From the NCBI GenBank assembly GCA_947499725.1, contig CANMPK010000001.1, positions 1,240,001 through 1,304,000 on the forward strand: a stretch of 64,000 bases of DNA, read 5' to 3'. The notes beneath the pieces are model-generated. The model worked only from the letters and a program-made list of their open reading frames with translations. It made no database searches and was not told the origin of the DNA. Made by a program: the position numbers and the translations under genes. Positions 52,596-61,248 of the stretch are shown one piece after another. This DNA is from an uncultured Paracoccaceae bacterium (GTDB taxonomy: Bacteria > Pseudomonadota > Alphaproteobacteria > Rhodobacterales > Rhodobacteraceae). How positions within the stretch are numbered: the stretch's first letter is position 1; the number at the start of each line of letters is the position of its first letter.

Positions 52596-53882
52596 TTAGC
52601 GCAGTTTCGCGTTGGCGTATCCGGCTGAGCGTGCCTTGTTCAAAGCAGATTGCGCTTGAGCGCTATTTGCGAAGGGGCCAGCCAAAACCAAACGATAGGT
52701 TTCTGCCCCGCGCGTGACGCGGCCTACCTTTGCAGGCATGCCCATTGCGCGCACACGGCGCGCCACTGTCTGTGCGTCTTGAGAGGTTTTATAAGCTGCG
52801 ACCTGAACGTAAGATCCTTGCCCGACGACCACAGTTTTTGTCGCTGGGGTATTTTTGGAAGATACGATTGTCTTAACGCCAGAGCTCTTCTGAGCAGAAG
52901 TGCCTACATAGTAGTTTGTCGCAGGAACGGATTTCAGGCGACGTGGCAGCGTTTTTGTATAAATCGCGTCGGTCTGTGCCATGCCGTCAAAAGTTTGCTC
53001 GGCACGGTGATGGTTCAAGCGGCCATCATCCCACACCCATTTATACCCTTTTGGCGGTTGGTGGACGCGTGGAACATTGGCGCGATTTTCATACACGTGA
53101 CGCGGCACAACGCGGGTTTGGCCTGAAACCTGACCTGGCGTGACGATCTGACCGCGCTGAGGGGCGACGGTTCTTGTGGTCACCGTTGTTGCTGGCGCGG
53201 CGTATGTGACTTTTGGTGCTGCATAGGTTGTGGTGGCAGCACCCGAGACAGATGCCGTTTGCAACGGGCTTACATTTTGCGAGTGGCAGCGTACCTTTGC
53301 AGATGGGTGCTGCATGTACTGACGGCTCTTTGCGGACATGCCTGAACATTGGTTGGACACGCGCGCGGTTGTTTGCGGTTGGGCCACCACCGTTTTGACG
53401 GTTTTAACCGGTGCTGGTTTCGGCGCTGCGATGACCACAGGCTTTGGGGCTGTCCGGACAACACGTTTCACTGGAGCGGGCTTTGCAGCAGCCACGGTTA
53501 CCGGCGCAGGGGCTGCTGGCTTTGCAACAGGTTTCGCTGCTACTTTTGTTGTGGTCTGCGCAGGAACCGTATCAGGCACGATCTGCACAACATTGGAACT
53601 TGGCTTTTGCGTCACTGTCGGCTGCGCGTTCGCAATCGAGGGCTGGAAGCCACAAACCAACTTGCGGTCTCGCGCAACGCGCGGCACCCAGTTCACGGCC
53701 CCATCGACGCCTGCGCGGATGAAAACACAACCGCGGCTATCGACATATTGCTTGCCAGAGAAAGAGGCCGGCGGGAATTCAGCCGGTGTGCTGTCTTGGC
53801 GCAAAGATTGCGCGTTCACGCTTTGCAGCGCCAACACGGATGAAACGAATGAGATCGCGAGTACTTTTTTAAACTGCATCAT
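52596..53882 (-). CDS. Secreted SPOR-domain protein
   Basis: This 428-residue protein has a signal peptide (about 1-24, ending SVNA), a Cys pair region (SRGCVFIRAG, KLVCGFQP), a long low-complexity Pro/Ala/Lys/Val linker (about 110-240) and a C-terminal SPOR domain (about 350-428; GSYVQVAAYKTSQDAQTVARR). SPOR domains bind peptidoglycan lacking stem peptides and direct proteins to the division site. Two adjacent Met codons (53882, 53879) could each start it. No partner is adjacent. Confidence 0.88.
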   Translation of the reverse strand: MMQFKKVLAISFVSSVLALQSVNAQSLRQDSTPAEFPPASFSGKQYVDSRGCVFIRAGVDGAVNWVPRVARDRKLVCGFQPSIANAQPTVTQKPSSNVVQIVPDTVPAQTTTKVAAKPVAKPAAPAPVTVAAAKPAPVKRVVRTAPKPVVIAAPKPAPVKTVKTVVAQPQTTARVSNQCSGMSAKSRQYMQHPSAKVRCHSQNVSPLQTASVSGAATTTYAAPKVTYAAPATTVTTRTVAPQRGQIVTPGQVSGQTRVVPRHVYENRANVPRVHQPPKGYKWVWDDGRLNHHRAEQTFDGMAQTDAIYTKTLPRRLKSVPATNYYVGTSAQKSSGVKTIVSSKNTPATKTVVVGQGSYVQVAAYKTSQDAQTVARRVRAMGMPAKVGRVTRGAETYRLVLAGPFANSAQAQSALNKARSAGYANAKLR

Positions 53883-53946
53883 GCCCCCACAAGATATGGG
53901 GGCAGTTTAGCCTAAATCCGCTAAATGAGTAAAGCACGCATAGGAA

Positions 53947-54579
53947 TTATTTTGTGCCGAACATCCGGTCGCCAGCGTCGCCGAGGCCTGGAATGATATA
54001 GCCATTTTCATTCAAACGCTCATCCACAGCGGCGGTGACAATGCGCACATCGGGGTGTGCCTCTTGCATGCGCGCGACGCCTTCGGGGGCCGCGAGCAGG
54101 CACAGGAAGTCGATATCTTTGGCGCCTGCCTCTTTCAACTTGTCGATCGCAGCGACGGAAGAATTGCCTGTGGCCAGCATCGGATCCACCGCGATGACGC
54201 GGCGATTTTCCAAGTTTGACGGGGCTTTAAAGTAATATTCTACAGGCTTTAGCGTTTCTTCATCACGGTACAGGCCCACAAAGCCAACCCGTGCAGAGGG
54301 GATCAGATCAAGCACCCCATCCAGCAACCCGTTGCCCGCGCGCAGGATCGAGATCAGGGCGAGCTTTTTGCCGTCTAGCACTGGGGCCTGCATTGTCTGG
54401 ATCGGGGTTTGAATCTCGGTTTCTGTCATCGGCAGATCACGGGTGATTTCGAAGGCGAGCAACTGGCTGATCTCGCGCAGCAATTGGCGGAACTCCGCCG
54501 TTGAAGTCTCAACTTTACGCATCAGCGTGAGTTTGTGCTGCACCAAAGGATGGTCAACGATGGTCAGGTTGTGTGTCAT
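53947..54579 (-). CDS. upp: Uracil phosphoribosyltransferase
   Basis: This 210-residue enzyme makes UMP from uracil and PRPP. The PRPP loop is [16 protein letters not shown], and the uracil-binding end [18 protein letters not shown] is complete. It is the last gene of the cdd-deoA-deoB-add-upp operon and overlaps add by 4 nt. Confidence 0.96.
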   Translation of the reverse strand: MTHNLTIVDHPLVQHKLTLMRKVETSTAEFRQLLREISQLLAFEITRDLPMTETEIQTPIQTMQAPVLDGKKLALISILRAGNGLLDGVLDLIPSARVGFVGLYRDEETLKPVEYYFKAPSNLENRRVIAVDPMLATGNSSVAAIDKLKEAGAKDIDFLCLLAAPEGVARMQEAHPDVRIVTAAVDERLNENGYIIPGLGDAGDRMFGTK

Positions 54580-55565
54580 GTTGCGGGGTCCAATTTGGTC
54601 AGAATGGCTTTGCGCGTGTCTGCGTCACAGAAGGCTGCATTTGCAGCGGTGACGTTCATTGCGGTGAAATCTTCGGCGTCCCAGCCAAAGGCTTGGTGAA
54701 GCATGTCGTATTCGCGGCGCATGGTGGTGGCGAAGAACGGCGGGTCATCGGTGCTGATCGTGACCTTCACCCCTGCGTCGCGCAGGCGCTTGATGGGGTG
54801 GGCTGCGAAATTTGGATAAAGCCCCAAAACAACGTTAGAGCCTGGGCAGACTTCCAGCGTGATCTGGCGGTCGATCAGTTCTTGCACCAAAGCCGGATCT
54901 TCGATGCTGCGCACGCCGTGGCCGATGCGGGCGACGTTCAGATCGTGTAGCGCTTCGCGCACGCTTTGCGGGCCGCCGAATTCACCGGCATGGGTGGTGA
55001 GCTGAAGTTTGGCTTCGCGAGCCATATCGAAGGCATAAGCGAAATCGCCTTGATGCCCCTGCCCTTCATCGCCGCCCATCCCGAAGCCAACGATCCAATC
55101 GCCAGCGGTTTCGGCAGCGCAAAGCGCGCTGGCCTTGGCTTTTTCCGGCCCGAAATGGCGCACACAGGTGACAACGCCGCGCAGGGTAATACCGTGTTTG
55201 GCTTCTGCGGTTTGTGCAGCCTCTTGAATAGCGTGAAGATACTCCTGCCATGCGGCTACATCGCCGCCGCCGCAGAAATCTGGTGAGATGAAGCTCTCCG
55301 TGTAAACCACTCCGTTTGCAGCGCTTTCTTCAAGAACGGCTGTGGTAAGACGGGCGTAGTCTTCAGGTGTTTTCAGAACCGAGGTGGCGGCTTCATAGAC
55401 CGATAGAAAATGCACGAAGTCGCGGAAGGCATAGCCGCCTTGTTCGTTAAAGACCTTGGAGACATCCACCTTTTTCTCGAACGCCAGTTGGCGGATGAAA
55501 GCCGGTGGCGCGGCGCCTTCGTGGTGGAGGTGAAGCTCGACTTTGGGGAGGTCTTGCACGGTCAT
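54576..55565 (-). CDS. add: Adenosine deaminase
   Basis: This 329-residue zinc enzyme converts adenosine or deoxyadenosine to inosine forms. Zinc and active-site motifs are VELHLHHEG at the start, TTHAGEFGG in the middle, RIGHGVRS and [10 protein letters not shown]. The overlap with deoB upstream and upp downstream (4 nt each) places it in the salvage operon. A Cys-rich substitution is not seen; it could also be an adenine-type deaminase of the same family. Confidence 0.92.
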   Translation of the reverse strand: MTVQDLPKVELHLHHEGAAPPAFIRQLAFEKKVDVSKVFNEQGGYAFRDFVHFLSVYEAATSVLKTPEDYARLTTAVLEESAANGVVYTESFISPDFCGGGDVAAWQEYLHAIQEAAQTAEAKHGITLRGVVTCVRHFGPEKAKASALCAAETAGDWIVGFGMGGDEGQGHQGDFAYAFDMAREAKLQLTTHAGEFGGPQSVREALHDLNVARIGHGVRSIEDPALVQELIDRQITLEVCPGSNVVLGLYPNFAAHPIKRLRDAGVKVTISTDDPPFFATTMRREYDMLHQAFGWDAEDFTAMNVTAANAAFCDADTRKAILTKLDPAT

Positions 55566-56773
55566 AGAAAGCTCCTGCCCGACCCTAGGTTCGGGATATT
55601 CAGATGGGCCGCGATACTGGCGGCGATGTCGGTGAAATTACAGATACCCAGACTGCCCGTTTTGGGGCCGTGACATAAAACCGGCACGCGTTCGCGCGTG
55701 TGATCGGTGCCAAACCACGTGGGATCATTGCCGTGATCTGCGGTGATTATCAACAGATCATCTGGTCGCAGTTTGGGCAGCAATTGTGCAATTTGACCAT
55801 CGAACCATTCCAAAGCGCGGGCATAGCCTGCCACGTCGCGGCGGTGGCCATACAGGCTGTCAAATTCGACGAAATTGGCAAAGGTCAGACTGCCGTCTTC
55901 TGCGGTGTCAGCAAGGCTGTGCAAGTGATCCATCAGCGCGGCATCGGTGCCTTTCACGCTTTGGTCAATGCCCTGCATCGAGAAGATATCTCCAATCTTT
56001 CCAATGCCATAGACAGTACGGCCTGCATCTTGCACCCAGTTCGTCAGCACCGGTTTGGGCGGCATGATGGCGAAGTCTTTGCGGTTGGTGGTGCGGGTAA
56101 ACCCAGAGGTTTCATCGCCCACAAAGGGGCGCGCGATGACGCGGCCGATTTTCATACTGTGCAGCAGTGGCGCGATGGTTTCGCAGAAGCTGAGCAAGCG
56201 CTGCAGGCCAAAGTGATGCTCATGCGCGGCGACTTGGAAAACGCTATCCACCGAGGTGTAGCAAATCGGGAAACCGGTTTGCAGATGCAGCGCGCCGAGC
56301 TCATCGATGATGGCGGTGCCAGCGGCGTGGCAATTGCCCAAGATGCCATCGATGCCGCCTAGAGCTGTGATTTCGCGGATCAGATCTTCGGGGAAACTTG
56401 GGCGCGTGTCTGGGAAGAAGCCCCATTCCCACGGCACAGGCAGGCCTGCCATTTCCCAATGGCCCGAGGGGGTGTCTTTGCCCAGCGAATGTTCGGTGGC
56501 GGCGCCCCAATAGCCGGTTGGCGTGGCGTTCAGGTTCGGCGTTTCGTCGCCCGAGGCCAGTCGCGTCGCGGCGCCAAGGCCCAGCGCATCGAGCGTAGGC
56601 AGGTTAAGCGGCCCTGTGCGGCCTTCCTCGGCGCGGCCGGCAGCGCAGGCCTGCGCGATATGGGCAACCGTATTGGCGCCCGTATCTGGGTGGCCATCGC
56701 TGGTGAATTGCGCGGCATCTGGCGCCCCGCCGATGCCGACGGAATCCATAACCACAAGAAAGGCGCGGCTCAT
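55562..56773 (-). CDS. deoB: Phosphopentomutase
   Basis: This 403-residue enzyme of the alkaline-phosphatase superfamily interconverts (deoxy)ribose 1-phosphate and 5-phosphate. VVMDSVGIGGAPDAA supplies the first metal Asp, and IITADHGNDPTWFGTDHTRERVPV supplies the others. It links nucleoside phosphorylase products to the pentose-phosphate route. It overlaps both neighbours by 4 nt. Confidence 0.95.
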   Translation of the reverse strand: MSRAFLVVMDSVGIGGAPDAAQFTSDGHPDTGANTVAHIAQACAAGRAEEGRTGPLNLPTLDALGLGAATRLASGDETPNLNATPTGYWGAATEHSLGKDTPSGHWEMAGLPVPWEWGFFPDTRPSFPEDLIREITALGGIDGILGNCHAAGTAIIDELGALHLQTGFPICYTSVDSVFQVAAHEHHFGLQRLLSFCETIAPLLHSMKIGRVIARPFVGDETSGFTRTTNRKDFAIMPPKPVLTNWVQDAGRTVYGIGKIGDIFSMQGIDQSVKGTDAALMDHLHSLADTAEDGSLTFANFVEFDSLYGHRRDVAGYARALEWFDGQIAQLLPKLRPDDLLIITADHGNDPTWFGTDHTRERVPVLCHGPKTGSLGICNFTDIAASIAAHLNIPNLGSGRSFL

Positions 56774-58077
56774 CCGTCGATCCTTTCGATGACAAGCGGT
56801 TGTGTCTGGGGCGTTTTAGCACCAATTGAGATCGCGTCTATCACCGAATGCGCAGCGGCTTGTGCAGCGGCCTCGCGGGCGGCATGGATGCGCAGCAGCG
56901 GCTGGCCTTTGCTGACCTTTTGGCCAAGGGTGACCACATCGGATAGGCCAACGGCTGGATCAATTGTGTCTGTTTCCACTTGGCGCCCGCCACCAAGGGC
57001 GACGACCGCAAGGCCCAGCGCCTCGCCGTTGATTTGGGTGATGTAGCCAGGGGCGGGCGCAGGAACTTCTACAATAACAGGCGCTTCGGGCAGGAAGCGT
57101 TGCCAGTTTTCAGCAAAGGCCACGGGGCCGCCTTGCGCGTAGACCATTTTGCCAAAGGCCTCGGCAGCTTTGCCTGATGACACCGCGGAAAGGATCATTT
57201 GCGTGCCAGTGTCGACATCTTTGGCAAGGCCCGCATTGGCCAAGAGCACGCCGCCCAATGCTGCGGAAAGTTCCAGCAGCGGGCCTTGCGCGCCATCGCA
57301 CAATACGCGCATGACCTCGGCGATCTCGAGCGCGTTGCCCAGCGCGGGGGCGAGCGGCGCGTTCATATCAGAGATCAAGGCAGTGGTTTGGCAACCGGCG
57401 AGATTGGCCGTGCTGACAAGGGATTGTGCAAGGGCGCGGGCGTCCTCTGTGGATTTCATGAAAGCGCCGGAGCCGGTTTTCACATCAAGCACCAGATGAT
57501 CTAGCCCTGCGGCCAGTTTCTTGGACAAGATCGAGGCGGTGATCAGATCGAGGCTTTCGACTGTCGCCGTGACATCGCGGATCGCGTAAAGCCGTTTGTC
57601 TGCTGGCGCGATATTGGCCGAGGCGCTGACAATGGCCGCGCCCGTATCGCTGACCACTTGGCGAAAGCGATCTTCTGGCAGGTCGACGCGCAGACCCGGA
57701 ATGGCTTCCATTTTATCCAAAGTGCCACCGGTATGGCCTAGCCCCCTGCCCGAGATCATCGGCACATAGCCCCCGCAGGCCGCCAAGGCTGGTGCCAGCA
57801 CAAGCGAGACACAATCGCCCACCCCTCCGGTGGAGTGTTTGTCGATCACGGGGCCATCAAGAGACCAATCCAGCGTATCGCCACTGTCGCGCATGGCGCG
57901 GGTTAGGTTGGCGCGGGCTGGGGCATCAAGCCCGTTCAGACATACGGCCATCGCAAAAGCCGCCGCCTGTGCATCGGTGACTTGCCCATCGGACAAACCC
58001 TGCGCAAACCAAGCTAGCGCTTCGGCATCTGGCATATCCCCCTGACGCAAGGCTGCGATAACTGCGCGGGCCTGCAT
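56770..58077 (-). CDS. deoA: Thymidine phosphorylase
   Basis: This 435-residue enzyme cleaves thymidine and deoxyuridine with phosphate. The phosphate and substrate signature is DKHSTGGVGDCVSLVLAP, with VLDVKTGSGAFM downstream and SGRGLGHTGGTLDKMEAIPG. It overlaps cdd by one base and deoB by four. Confidence 0.95.
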   Translation of the reverse strand: MQARAVIAALRQGDMPDAEALAWFAQGLSDGQVTDAQAAAFAMAVCLNGLDAPARANLTRAMRDSGDTLDWSLDGPVIDKHSTGGVGDCVSLVLAPALAACGGYVPMISGRGLGHTGGTLDKMEAIPGLRVDLPEDRFRQVVSDTGAAIVSASANIAPADKRLYAIRDVTATVESLDLITASILSKKLAAGLDHLVLDVKTGSGAFMKSTEDARALAQSLVSTANLAGCQTTALISDMNAPLAPALGNALEIAEVMRVLCDGAQGPLLELSAALGGVLLANAGLAKDVDTGTQMILSAVSSGKAAEAFGKMVYAQGGPVAFAENWQRFLPEAPVIVEVPAPAPGYITQINGEALGLAVVALGGGRQVETDTIDPAVGLSDVVTLGQKVSKGQPLLRIHAAREAAAQAAAHSVIDAISIGAKTPQTQPLVIERIDG

Positions 58078-58469
58078 TAAGTGTTCTCCAGATGCTCTTC
58101 TGTGAAGGCGCCGGGCATGAGTTCGCCGAGGGTCATGGTTTTTTCCACACCATCGAGCGTGGCCATGGTGACTTGTGCGTCGCCATCAGCAAATTCGATC
58201 AGTTTCTGACGGCACCCCCCGCAGGGTGAGACCGGTTTGGGCGCATCCGCGACGATATAGATGGCGGTGAGGCGCTTTTGGCCATTTGCCACCATCGCGG
58301 CGATTGCCCCTGCTTCGGCGCAGGTGCCTTCGGGATAGGCCACGTTTTCTACGTTGCACCCTGTATAGACATCACCGCCTTCTGTGCGCAAAGCCGCGCC
58401 CACCTTGAAGTTGGAATATGGGGCATAGGCGTTTTCACGTACCTTAAGCGCTTGTTCTTTCAGACACAT
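58077..58469 (-). CDS. cdd: Cytidine deaminase
   Basis: This 130-residue homotetrameric zinc enzyme converts cytidine to uridine. The active site is YTGCNVENVAYPEGTCAEAGAI with the catalytic Glu, and PCGGCRQKL provides two zinc cysteines. I chose the ATG at 58469, since MCLKEQALKVRENAYAPYSNF is the family N-terminus; a reading frame open to 58490 lacks support. It is the first gene of the five-gene salvage operon and is divergent from malic enzyme. Confidence 0.94.
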   Translation of the reverse strand: MCLKEQALKVRENAYAPYSNFKVGAALRTEGGDVYTGCNVENVAYPEGTCAEAGAIAAMVANGQKRLTAIYIVADAPKPVSPCGGCRQKLIEFADGDAQVTMATLDGVEKTMTLGELMPGAFTEEHLENT

Positions 58470-58646
58470 ATTTTCCCTGCCCCTCGTCATACATTCGTAA
58501 CAATTTGACTGTCATTTGTGAGGTAAAAATTATTTTAACTCAACGGTAAAATTTCACTCTTAAGCCCCAAATCTGGGATACCAGTTCGCCCTTATCGAAA
58601 AGGCCTAAAATTCAAGCATACGCAGGGTTTCCCTTTCGTCAAAAAA

Positions 58647-58662
58647 TAGTTTAGCGGTAAAC
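58647..58662 (+). promoter_or_regulatory. Candidate operator upstream of malic enzyme
   Basis: TAGTTTA-GCGG-TAAAC is an inverted repeat (GTTTA/TAAAC) ending 21 bp before the malic enzyme start. It matches the element before aceE (28769-28784). Confidence 0.5.
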
Positions 58663-58683
58663 GAAAATAAGAATGAGGTGACC

Positions 58684-60963
58684 ATGTCCGATCGTAAAAA
58701 CGACAGCCAACGACAGGCTGCTTTGGATTACCATGAATTTTCGAAACCAGGGAAATTAGAGGTTCGCGCGACCAAGCCTTTGGCCAATGGGCGTGACCTA
58801 TCGCTTGCTTATTCTCCGGGTGTGGCGGAAGCCTGTGTTGAGATCACCAAGGATGCCTCCACAGCCAGCCGATACACAGCGCGGGGTAACTTGGTGGCGG
58901 TTGTCACGAATGGCTCTGCGGTTTTGGGGTTGGGCAATATTGGCGCTTTGGCATCCAAGCCGGTGATGGAAGGTAAGGCGGTTCTGTTTAAGAAGTTCGC
59001 CAATATCGATTGTTTTGACATCGAGGTCGACGAGACCGATCCAGAAAAGCTGGCGGATATTGTCTGCGCTTTGGGGCCTACCTTTGGCGCGATTAACTTG
59101 GAAGACATCAAGGCGCCGGATTGCTTTGTGGTCGAGGAAATCTGCCGCAAGCGCATGAACATTCCTGTCTTTCATGATGACCAGCACGGCACAGCGATTG
59201 TTGTGGGCGCAGCAGCGACCAATGCGCTGCATGTGGCGGGCAAGTCTTTTGAGGACATCAAGATTGTCTCTACCGGTGGGGGCGCGGCAGGGATTGCTTG
59301 CCTGAATATGCTGGTGAAACTGGGTGTGAAGCGCGAAAACATCTGGCTGTGTGACGTACATGGTTTGGTTTATGAGGGCCGCACCGAGGATATGAACCCG
59401 CAGAAAGCGGCCTATGCGCAGAAATCGGACCTGCGCACGCTAGATGATGTGATTGATGGGGCGGATCTGTTCTTGGGTCTGTCTGGTCCGAATGTGCTGA
59501 AGCCAGACATGGTGGCGCGTATGGGCCAGAAACCCATCATCTTCGCGCTGGCCAACCCAACGCCAGAGATCATGCCAACCGCTGCACGTGATGCGGTGCC
59601 AGATGCGATTATCGCAACAGGTCGCAGTGATTTCCCGAACCAAGTGAACAACGTGCTGTGCTTCCCGTTCATCTTCCGCGGAGCGCTGGATGTGGGCGCG
59701 ACCGAAATTAACGACGAGATGAAGATCGCTTGTGTGGAAGGCATCGCAGAACTGGCGCGGATCACCACCTCTGCCGAGGCAGCGGCGGCCTATCAGGGCG
59801 AACAGCTGACTTTTGGTGCGGACTACCTGATCCCAAAACCGTTTGATCCGCGATTGGTGGGCATTGTCTCTGCCGCTGTGGCGAAGGCTGCGATGGAAAC
59901 TGGTGTGGCGACGCGCCCGATCGAGGATATTGAGGCCTATAAAGAAAAGCTGAACGAGTCTGTCTTTAAGTCTGCCTTGTTGATGCGCCCTGTGTTTGAA
60001 AGCGCGCGCGCGTCTACACGCCGGATTGTTTTTGCCGAGGGCGAAGATGAGCGCGTATTGCGCGCGGCGCAGACCATTCTGGAAGAAACCACAGAGAAAC
60101 CGATCTTGATTGGCCGTCCAGAGGTGATTGAACGCCGTTGCGAACGTTTGGGCCTGTCTGTGCGACCAGAGCGTGATTTTGCGCTGGTGAACCCAGAGAA
60201 TGATCCGCGTTATCGCGATTATTGGGAAACCTATTATAAACTGATGGCCCGCAAAGGGGTCACACCGGATATCGCCCGCGCGATCATGCGCACGAATACC
60301 ACTGCAATTGCTGCCACAATGGTGCATCGTGGCGAAGCAGACAGCATGATCTGCGGCACTTTCGGTGAATACCGTTGGCATTTGGATTATGTGAATCAAG
60401 TGCTGGGCACCGAAGACTATGCACCGCATGGGGCCCTGTCTTTGATGATCATGGAAGATGGGCCGCTGTTTGTGGCAGATACCCACGTGTGGTCTTTGCC
60501 AACGCCAGAGCAACTTGCGCTGGTGGCGCAGGGCGCGGCGCGTCATGCGCGGCGTTTTGGGGTGGAGCCTCGGATTGCTTTCTGTTCGCAGTCACAGTTT
60601 GGCAATCAGAAAGAAGGCTCTGGCAAGCGTCTGCGCGAGGCGATTGCCTTGCTGGATGGTATGGAGACGGATTTCGAATACGAAGGCGAGATGAACATTG
60701 ATGCGGCGCTGGATCCTGAGCTGTGTCAGCGTTTGCTGCCAAATAGCCGCCTGTCCGGCCCTGCGAATGTGCTGATTTTTGGCCATGCGGATGCGGCCAG
60801 CGCAACGCGCAATATTCTGAAACTGAAGGCTGACGCTTTGGCCGTTGGGCCGATCTTGATGGGCATGGGCAACCGCGCCCATATCGCAACGCCATCTGTC
60901 ACAGCTCGTGGCTTGCTGAATATGGCGGCGATTGCTGGCACGCCGGTCAGCCAATACGGCTAA
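58684..60963 (+). CDS. maeB: NADP-dependent malic enzyme with C-terminal phosphotransacetylase-like domain
   Basis: This 759-residue enzyme decarboxylates malate to pyruvate with NADP+. The malic enzyme part (about 1-420) has [27 protein letters not shown] and [16 protein letters not shown]. The second half (about 430-759) is a PTA-type domain, usually without phosphotransacetylase activity, that senses acetyl-CoA. GAGGTG precedes the ATG at 58684. The enzyme joins C4 acids to pyruvate and the PDH operon in this window, and the two share an upstream palindrome. Confidence 0.95.
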   Translation: MSDRKNDSQRQAALDYHEFSKPGKLEVRATKPLANGRDLSLAYSPGVAEACVEITKDASTASRYTARGNLVAVVTNGSAVLGLGNIGALASKPVMEGKAVLFKKFANIDCFDIEVDETDPEKLADIVCALGPTFGAINLEDIKAPDCFVVEEICRKRMNIPVFHDDQHGTAIVVGAAATNALHVAGKSFEDIKIVSTGGGAAGIACLNMLVKLGVKRENIWLCDVHGLVYEGRTEDMNPQKAAYAQKSDLRTLDDVIDGADLFLGLSGPNVLKPDMVARMGQKPIIFALANPTPEIMPTAARDAVPDAIIATGRSDFPNQVNNVLCFPFIFRGALDVGATEINDEMKIACVEGIAELARITTSAEAAAAYQGEQLTFGADYLIPKPFDPRLVGIVSAAVAKAAMETGVATRPIEDIEAYKEKLNESVFKSALLMRPVFESARASTRRIVFAEGEDERVLRAAQTILEETTEKPILIGRPEVIERRCERLGLSVRPERDFALVNPENDPRYRDYWETYYKLMARKGVTPDIARAIMRTNTTAIAATMVHRGEADSMICGTFGEYRWHLDYVNQVLGTEDYAPHGALSLMIMEDGPLFVADTHVWSLPTPEQLALVAQGAARHARRFGVEPRIAFCSQSQFGNQKEGSGKRLREAIALLDGMETDFEYEGEMNIDAALDPELCQRLLPNSRLSGPANVLIFGHADAASATRNILKLKADALAVGPILMGMGNRAHIATPSVTARGLLNMAAIAGTPVSQYG

Positions 60964-60995
60964 AGGTTCAGTTATATGAGTTTCAAGCCTCGCAG

Positions 60996-61016
60996 GCCCC
61001 GCCTGCGGGGCTTTTT
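60996..61016 (+). terminator. Terminator of malic enzyme
   Basis: GCCCCGC (60996-61002), CT, GCGGGGC (61005-61011) followed by TTTTT. Confidence 0.9.
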
Positions 61017-61075
61017 CCTGCGTGATTGACAGAGTTCACAGATCAGGCGTGCAGCCCTGTCAAGTTTCTGTAAAT

Positions 61076-61153
61076 TTTGCAAACCCATGTAAATTCAGCA
61101 AATTGGCTTAAACTTTGCAGCAGTTTGCACTGCAAATCCTTGCAGTATTGCAA
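61076..61153 (+). promoter_or_regulatory. Cluster of TTTGCA/TGCAAA sites upstream of prpE
   Basis: TTTGCAAA (61076-61083), TTTGCA-C-TGCAAA (61124-61136) and TTGCA-GTAT-TGCAA (61140-61153) lie 95-173 bp before the prpE start, with a further TTTGCA at 61114-61119. Short-chain fatty acyl-CoA regulators (ScfR family; PccR in Rhodobacter sphaeroides) are known to bind TTTGCAA-type repeats, so a propionyl-CoA response is likely. The regulator gene is not in the window. Confidence 0.68.
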
Positions 61154-61248
61154 AGAAATTCACCGTTTTTTCACGCATGCTCTCGCAATATCTTTACAGA
61201 GCGCTGCCCTGCCCCCTACTAATTTTGGTGGCAAAGGGAGGATCTGCC

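Noticed and set aside
59440-60546. 368-codon frame opposite malic enzyme
   Set aside because: Shadow frame without any domain.
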